A stretch of 64,000 nucleotides of DNA from Calcarisporiella thermophila CBS 279.70 (taxonomy: Eukaryota > Calcarisporiellomycota): positions 322,092 through 386,091 of the forward strand of contig NW_027192209.1 of NCBI RefSeq assembly GCF_041956535.1, in the 5' to 3' direction. Positions within the stretch are counted from its first letter, which is position 1, and each line of letters opens with the position of its first letter. This document shows, one piece after another, positions 59,784-64,000 of the stretch. The translations under genes were made by a program, and so were the position numbers. The notes below the pieces were generated by a model that saw only the letters and a list, made by a program, of their open reading frames with translations, ran no database searches and was not told where the DNA came from.

Positions 59784-62700
59784 TTACAAGAAATAATCAA
59801 GTTCAGGACGCTGATAAGTGTTACGCTCATCGTCCTCTATGCGAGGATAATAAGGTACCAGGCTATCTTGGGCACCAATGTACATGCTGTTATAGATCTT
59901 CCAGTAAACCTCACGAACACGTCGTGCCGGATGGAACAATCCCTGGAGTGAATATTGAAGAATGGTCGCCGGGCCAAGACTCACTCGCAACCCCTCGATC
60001 GCATCCATGACGGCGTTGATGACGTGAGGTGAGGTCTCGAATATATTGGGCCACACAAAGTTGAGCAGATGCATCAGTGCATCTTCACAGCCCAGCCCAA
60101 ACACGCCAAGCGCCATGTGCTTGACCGTGGTACAAGCGGTCTGTCTATGGACCAAGTCCCGATCGGTCAGAGCATCCTCCAGTAGCGGTGTGACGGCATA
60201 GATGTAATCCTTGCCCATTTCGCCAATGTATTCAAACAAAAAGGAGAGCGACTTGAGAACACCGTTCTGAACATTCAGCTCCGGCACACGGTACTCGTTC
60301 ATCAGGGCAGGCAAGACGGTGAAAGGCGCGCAGGTTTCAGCCACGATAGCAATAGCCACCGTCGTACACACACGGTTCTGGCGCTCTTGCACTTTGAGGT
60401 TGTTAAGCAGCGTGGCAAGCACATCGCTAGGGCCAATCGCCTTGGCAATGTAACCAAACGTGTTGACTGCCGCACGGCGAATGGCCTTCTTGTGAGCCTT
60501 CAGAAGGTCAAGCAGATCAAAACAAATTCGCATCCACTCTTTCGGCTGAGCAAACTCTGCCCCGCGGTCTGCAATACGACCAACCAAGTCAATGGTGTTT
60601 TCTTGTACCTAAAGTGAAATAAAGTAAAATAACGCTCAGAAACCGTTGGAGAAGTAAGATGCCGAAAGTATCACTTACCTTCTCATGTCGATTCTTCAAA
60701 ATGGGGGTCAACCGTGGCAGCAAATCCTTGATAGGGGGGGTCATGTTCGCCATACCAATAACATTGACTATTGACTTGAGGGCTCCAAGAATAGAGCCCA
60801 ACACCTCGGGATATTCTTCACCGAGGTATTCATAGAGTACCACTCCAAGATGGCCCATCAGCTTCTCTTCCCCACACGACTTCATCACCACAGCAATGCG
60901 TGAAATCAGATCCGCGGCCTGCTGTCGAACTTTGGCAGATTTGTTGTTCAGTCGCCACAGGATAGTGGAACAAATTTGCTGCAGATATGGCTTGACGCGC
61001 ATGCCAAGCGCATTGACGACGGTGCCGAAGCCATTCAACATGATCACATCTTCCACCGTCTGCTCTTGGAACGCATACAAAATGCCATCGATCAAGATCT
61101 CCTCAAGGCGCTGGTCGATATCGGATGCGCCCAACTCACTGACAATCTTCTCGATCGTCTCCATGACCATTTTGCGATAGGGCTCCGATTCGTCCTTGAG
61201 GTCTTCGACAATTCGGCCAATAATTTCTGATACTCCCACCTTCTTCGCAAGCTCTACCGTGGTCTCCACCACCTGCCGGTAATTACGACGGTCGAGAGCC
61301 ATTCGACGCACCCAGAAATTCCTAAAGAATTCGCCCAAAATCTCCTCTCTGATATACTGAGGCTGCACCCCATCGGTCGCGGTGCATTGCTTCACAACTT
61401 TAAGCACAATCTTTTTCATTTCCTCGTCGGGGGATTGGAACTCGCGAATAAGGATAACCATCACTTCCTTTGTGTAGTAATTGGCGTATTCATCGTCCAT
61501 GAGAGGAATAATGAAGCCAATTGCCTTAAGAAATGCTGCGAGGCCCTTGCCACGGTGTTTTCGAATGCCGGTCCAAAGTGGCTTGAGAACAGAATCAAAT
61601 GACTCGATACCATAGGGAGCAGCAGCTTCAGCAAGCGCAGCAATAGCTAATGCCGTGATAGTCCTAACCTTTTGTTGATCATCCTATAGACAAAAGAAAT
61701 CGTATTATAATTGGCACCAGAGTTATTGGTTAAAGAGAGCAAACTCACCTCTAATCCATGTGCTACACAATCTACTAAGTTCTTCAGATGCGGGAGGACG
61801 GCACAACCCATAAGAATCGCAATCTGCTGCACAATTTTGATACCGGTGTGACGCGCCTGCCATGATTTTTTGCTTCTACAGACTGCCTTGAGGAAGGGGA
61901 GCAGGGCGGGAATACCGAGTGCGGAAGCAACTACGGAAAAGGCTCTGGCTGTGGTGTTACGCACATATTCATCGACGTGATCAATATCAGGGCGCATGGT
62001 GGTTATCATCGTGGGCAAACCGGCCGCCTTACTGAGATTACTGATAATCTCGCGACCTTCAACACGCGCGTAAAAGTCCTCGTCAATCAGCAAAGGTTCA
62101 ATTACGACCAAGATTTTGTGCACCCATGGACGAACCAGGTCGTCGAGCTTATAGAGAATGCGATCAATAACTTTGACCTAGCGTAAAAAAGAATATTTAA
62201 GAGATGAATACAATAAATGGGATTATTGGGGATGCAAATGATTCCAATCTTACCAATAGATGGCGCTCTTGATCTTCAAGCGTAGGCGACATGAGAAGAG
62301 GCAAAATCTGGTTAAAAAGCGGCCCAGGACCAAACTCGCGAGCCTTCTCGGTGATCTGGCGTAAAGCCGTCTTTCGCATCGGTGGAGTTCCGTTTTTAAT
62401 TTTAAGCAAGAGCCGCATGATCTTTCTTTCCTTCACTTCCTCCGCCTTCATCAATGATTCATCTTTGTCCTCCAAAAGCTTTCCGAAATATTGCATATCC
62501 TCCTGCTTAAAGTATGGTAGCTCGCCGACGCCAGGTATTTCCTGGGGAAGATCAGCCACTATAACTGGCTGACCATCCTCCTGCATGTAGAAGCCATCAT
62601 TAACAGGAGTTGGAGTCGCAGCAAGTTTGCGCGAGGGAGTATGAATGGGCTGATAACCAGGAGGAGGCTCAAGAATTTTATACCCTTCTGTAGGAAACAT

Positions 62701-63734
62701 GGCGTCCAACTCTTCATCGGAGAGCGGCCTATTACGGGCATCAAGCTCACGTTCCCAGCGTGCAGCTTGCATGGCCTCTGGGGTCATGGGAATTTGAAGG
62801 TGACTAGGAGTAGGCGTGATCATACCAAGATTACCCACAGGTGTAGCAGTGATGGTGTCCGCCCCAACTGGAGTTTCATCCCATCTCGACCGTTTTCCAG
62901 CCTGTGATTGTTTTGGCGTTGCATCCCAGCTTGCCGCACCCGGAACTGCAGCGGTGGGAGTCTCGTCCCATCTATTGCGCTTTCGTGGTGTTGCACTCGC
63001 ATCTGGTCCTCTTGGGGTTTCATCCCAGCGACTCCGAGGTATAGCACCGACCTCCACATCTGGCTTATCCCACTCGGACACTTGTTTTTCAGGTTCTGAT
63101 GCCGCAACTGGGGTAGCCATATCCCATCTTCGTTTTTTGGTGGCAGGAGGCTGTGTGCTATCCGAGTCTTTACGCTTTTGCTCCTCTTCCTTTTGTTTTG
63201 CAGCAATCTTCTGTATTACCTGTTGATGTTGACGCTGTAGTTCCGCTTCTTTCATAATTTCTGCATACGATCTAGCCTCCTTATCGTCGCTTTCAGCAAA
63301 TGGATCCGCCCGAGCAGGGGTAATTATGCGATTATATCTTCTCGAACGATATTCATCTTCCCGATCAGAGATGCGATAAGAACTAAAACGGCTTTCTGGC
63401 TCTTCTTCATCTACTGCGGCCAGCTCTTCGTAAACCATTTTGGGTGCGGTGTAAGATGCCAGACCTTGAGCCTTCGCTGCATAGGCGCGATCTCTAGCCA
63501 ATTCTTCTTCATTTTCATCCTCTTTGTTGACTGGGATTGAAGTGTTGTATCCCTCGTATCTATTTGTAGTGTAAATGTCGGTATCATAAGAAATTTTTGT
63601 TGTACTATGTTGGCCTTGTCTGCTAGCCTTTTCGGCCTCGATCTGTTTCTCAATGTCTAGCATAAGAAAAAAGAAGCACATGAGCACTTGCTGAAAATTA
63701 GTAGCAAAAAAATCATTAGCTTACCGTCCGTCAT
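59784..63734 (-). CDS. SF3B1: Splicing factor 3B subunit 1 (SF3B1/Hsh155)
   Basis: Five exons, 63734-63725, 63656-62254, 62177-61749, 61683-60679 and 60608-59784, join in phase to 1223 residues (human about 1300). Exon 1 codes only ten bases (MTD plus one). The N-terminal third has several RWDETP motifs (phosphorylation sites bound by splicing partners) and the U2AF-ligand-like Arg-Trp segments. The HEAT-repeat body is very conserved: [59 protein letters not shown], and the end [14 protein letters not shown]. Lys residues equivalent to human 666 and 700, the sites of cancer mutations, are kept. It is the core of SF3b in U2 snRNP and holds the branch-site helix. Its presence fits the intron-rich genome. 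Confidence 0.97.
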
Positions 63735-64000
63735 ATTGCCCTTTGATCTTGATATACTAAATGATTTAGGGCGTGATCAAAGGAAAAAATATATCTCAAG
63801 CAAAATGTTTAAATGTTTCGTCATCACAGTGGCTCATTTTATGCCTGGTATGAAATCAGCGAAAGGACATTTTGTTTCAATGCCAAATTATGCATATAGG
63901 AATTACAGTGTTATGTAGATAACTCATTGTATGATTTCCAGTAAAAATAGCTAGCTCTTAAGCTTTCATATGAAAGGAGGCCCAAGGCTCACCATGATAA
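63735..64000. other. Upstream region of SF3B1 at window end
   Basis: 266 bp of AT-rich sequence with no recognisable gene. It should hold the SF3B1 promoter. Confidence 0.5.

Overview
The window is nuclear DNA of a eukaryote with a compact genome. About 23 protein genes lie on both strands, and nearly all are split by short introns of about 40-110 nt with GT-AG borders (one GC-AG). The gene content points to a fungus or close fungal relative, probably an early-diverging (zoosporic-type) lineage. Evidence includes a P-type plasma-membrane proton ATPase, a fused fungal-type NAD(P)H nitrite reductase, a Cdc24-type RhoGEF with a C-terminal PB1 domain, Alr/Mnr2-type magnesium transport, Rmd1, and a secreted repeat protein with Kex2-type Lys-Arg sites. 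Two features fit an early branch better than a yeast or mould: an alpha-tubulin that keeps the Lys40 loop, and a PlsB/GNPAT-type acyltransferase. This placement is inference from families and was not checked by a database search.

Layout. 1-9.4 kb (AT-rich): an FHIP/RAI16-family gene running off the left edge, a J-domain protein fused to a multi-spanning TMEM185-like membrane region, an unrecognised coiled-coil protein, and a membrane-anchored gamma-glutamylcyclotransferase-like protein. 9.7-18.6 kb: GUF1 (21 exons), alpha-tubulin, a type II membrane glycosyltransferase, an EngB-type GTPase and a tiny TOM7 gene. 19-30.5 kb: an erythromycin-esterase-family protein, a PlsB/GNPAT acyltransferase, a seven-helix receptor and nitrite reductase. 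31-33.6 kb: a secreted, Gln/Asn-rich, tandem-repeat protein with dibasic sites, interrupted by a 788-nt assembly gap.

34.8-54.5 kb (noticeably GC-richer, with longer intergenic stretches): a PRXL2-like thioredoxin-fold protein, a proton ATPase, DRG1, a CorA-type magnesium transporter, an Rmd1-family protein, a His-rich orphan with an EF-hand-like start, a mucin-like probable GPI protein, and Cdc24. After a 2.3-kb gene-free stretch come RRP15 and TSR4/PDCD2 head to head, then SF3B1, and the window ends.

Functional themes: mitochondrial proteins cluster at 9.7-18.6 kb (GUF1, EngB-like, TOM7). Two ribosome-assembly genes (RRP15 and TSR4) share a 144-bp divergent promoter. A surface/secretory set (repeat protein, mucin-like protein, glycosyltransferase, receptor, proton pump) is scattered through the window. 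Several genes have an intron within the first few codons; in DRG1 the first exon contributes only the ATG. Exon borders below were derived by hand from reading frame, splice consensus and family conservation, and most give exactly in-frame totals.
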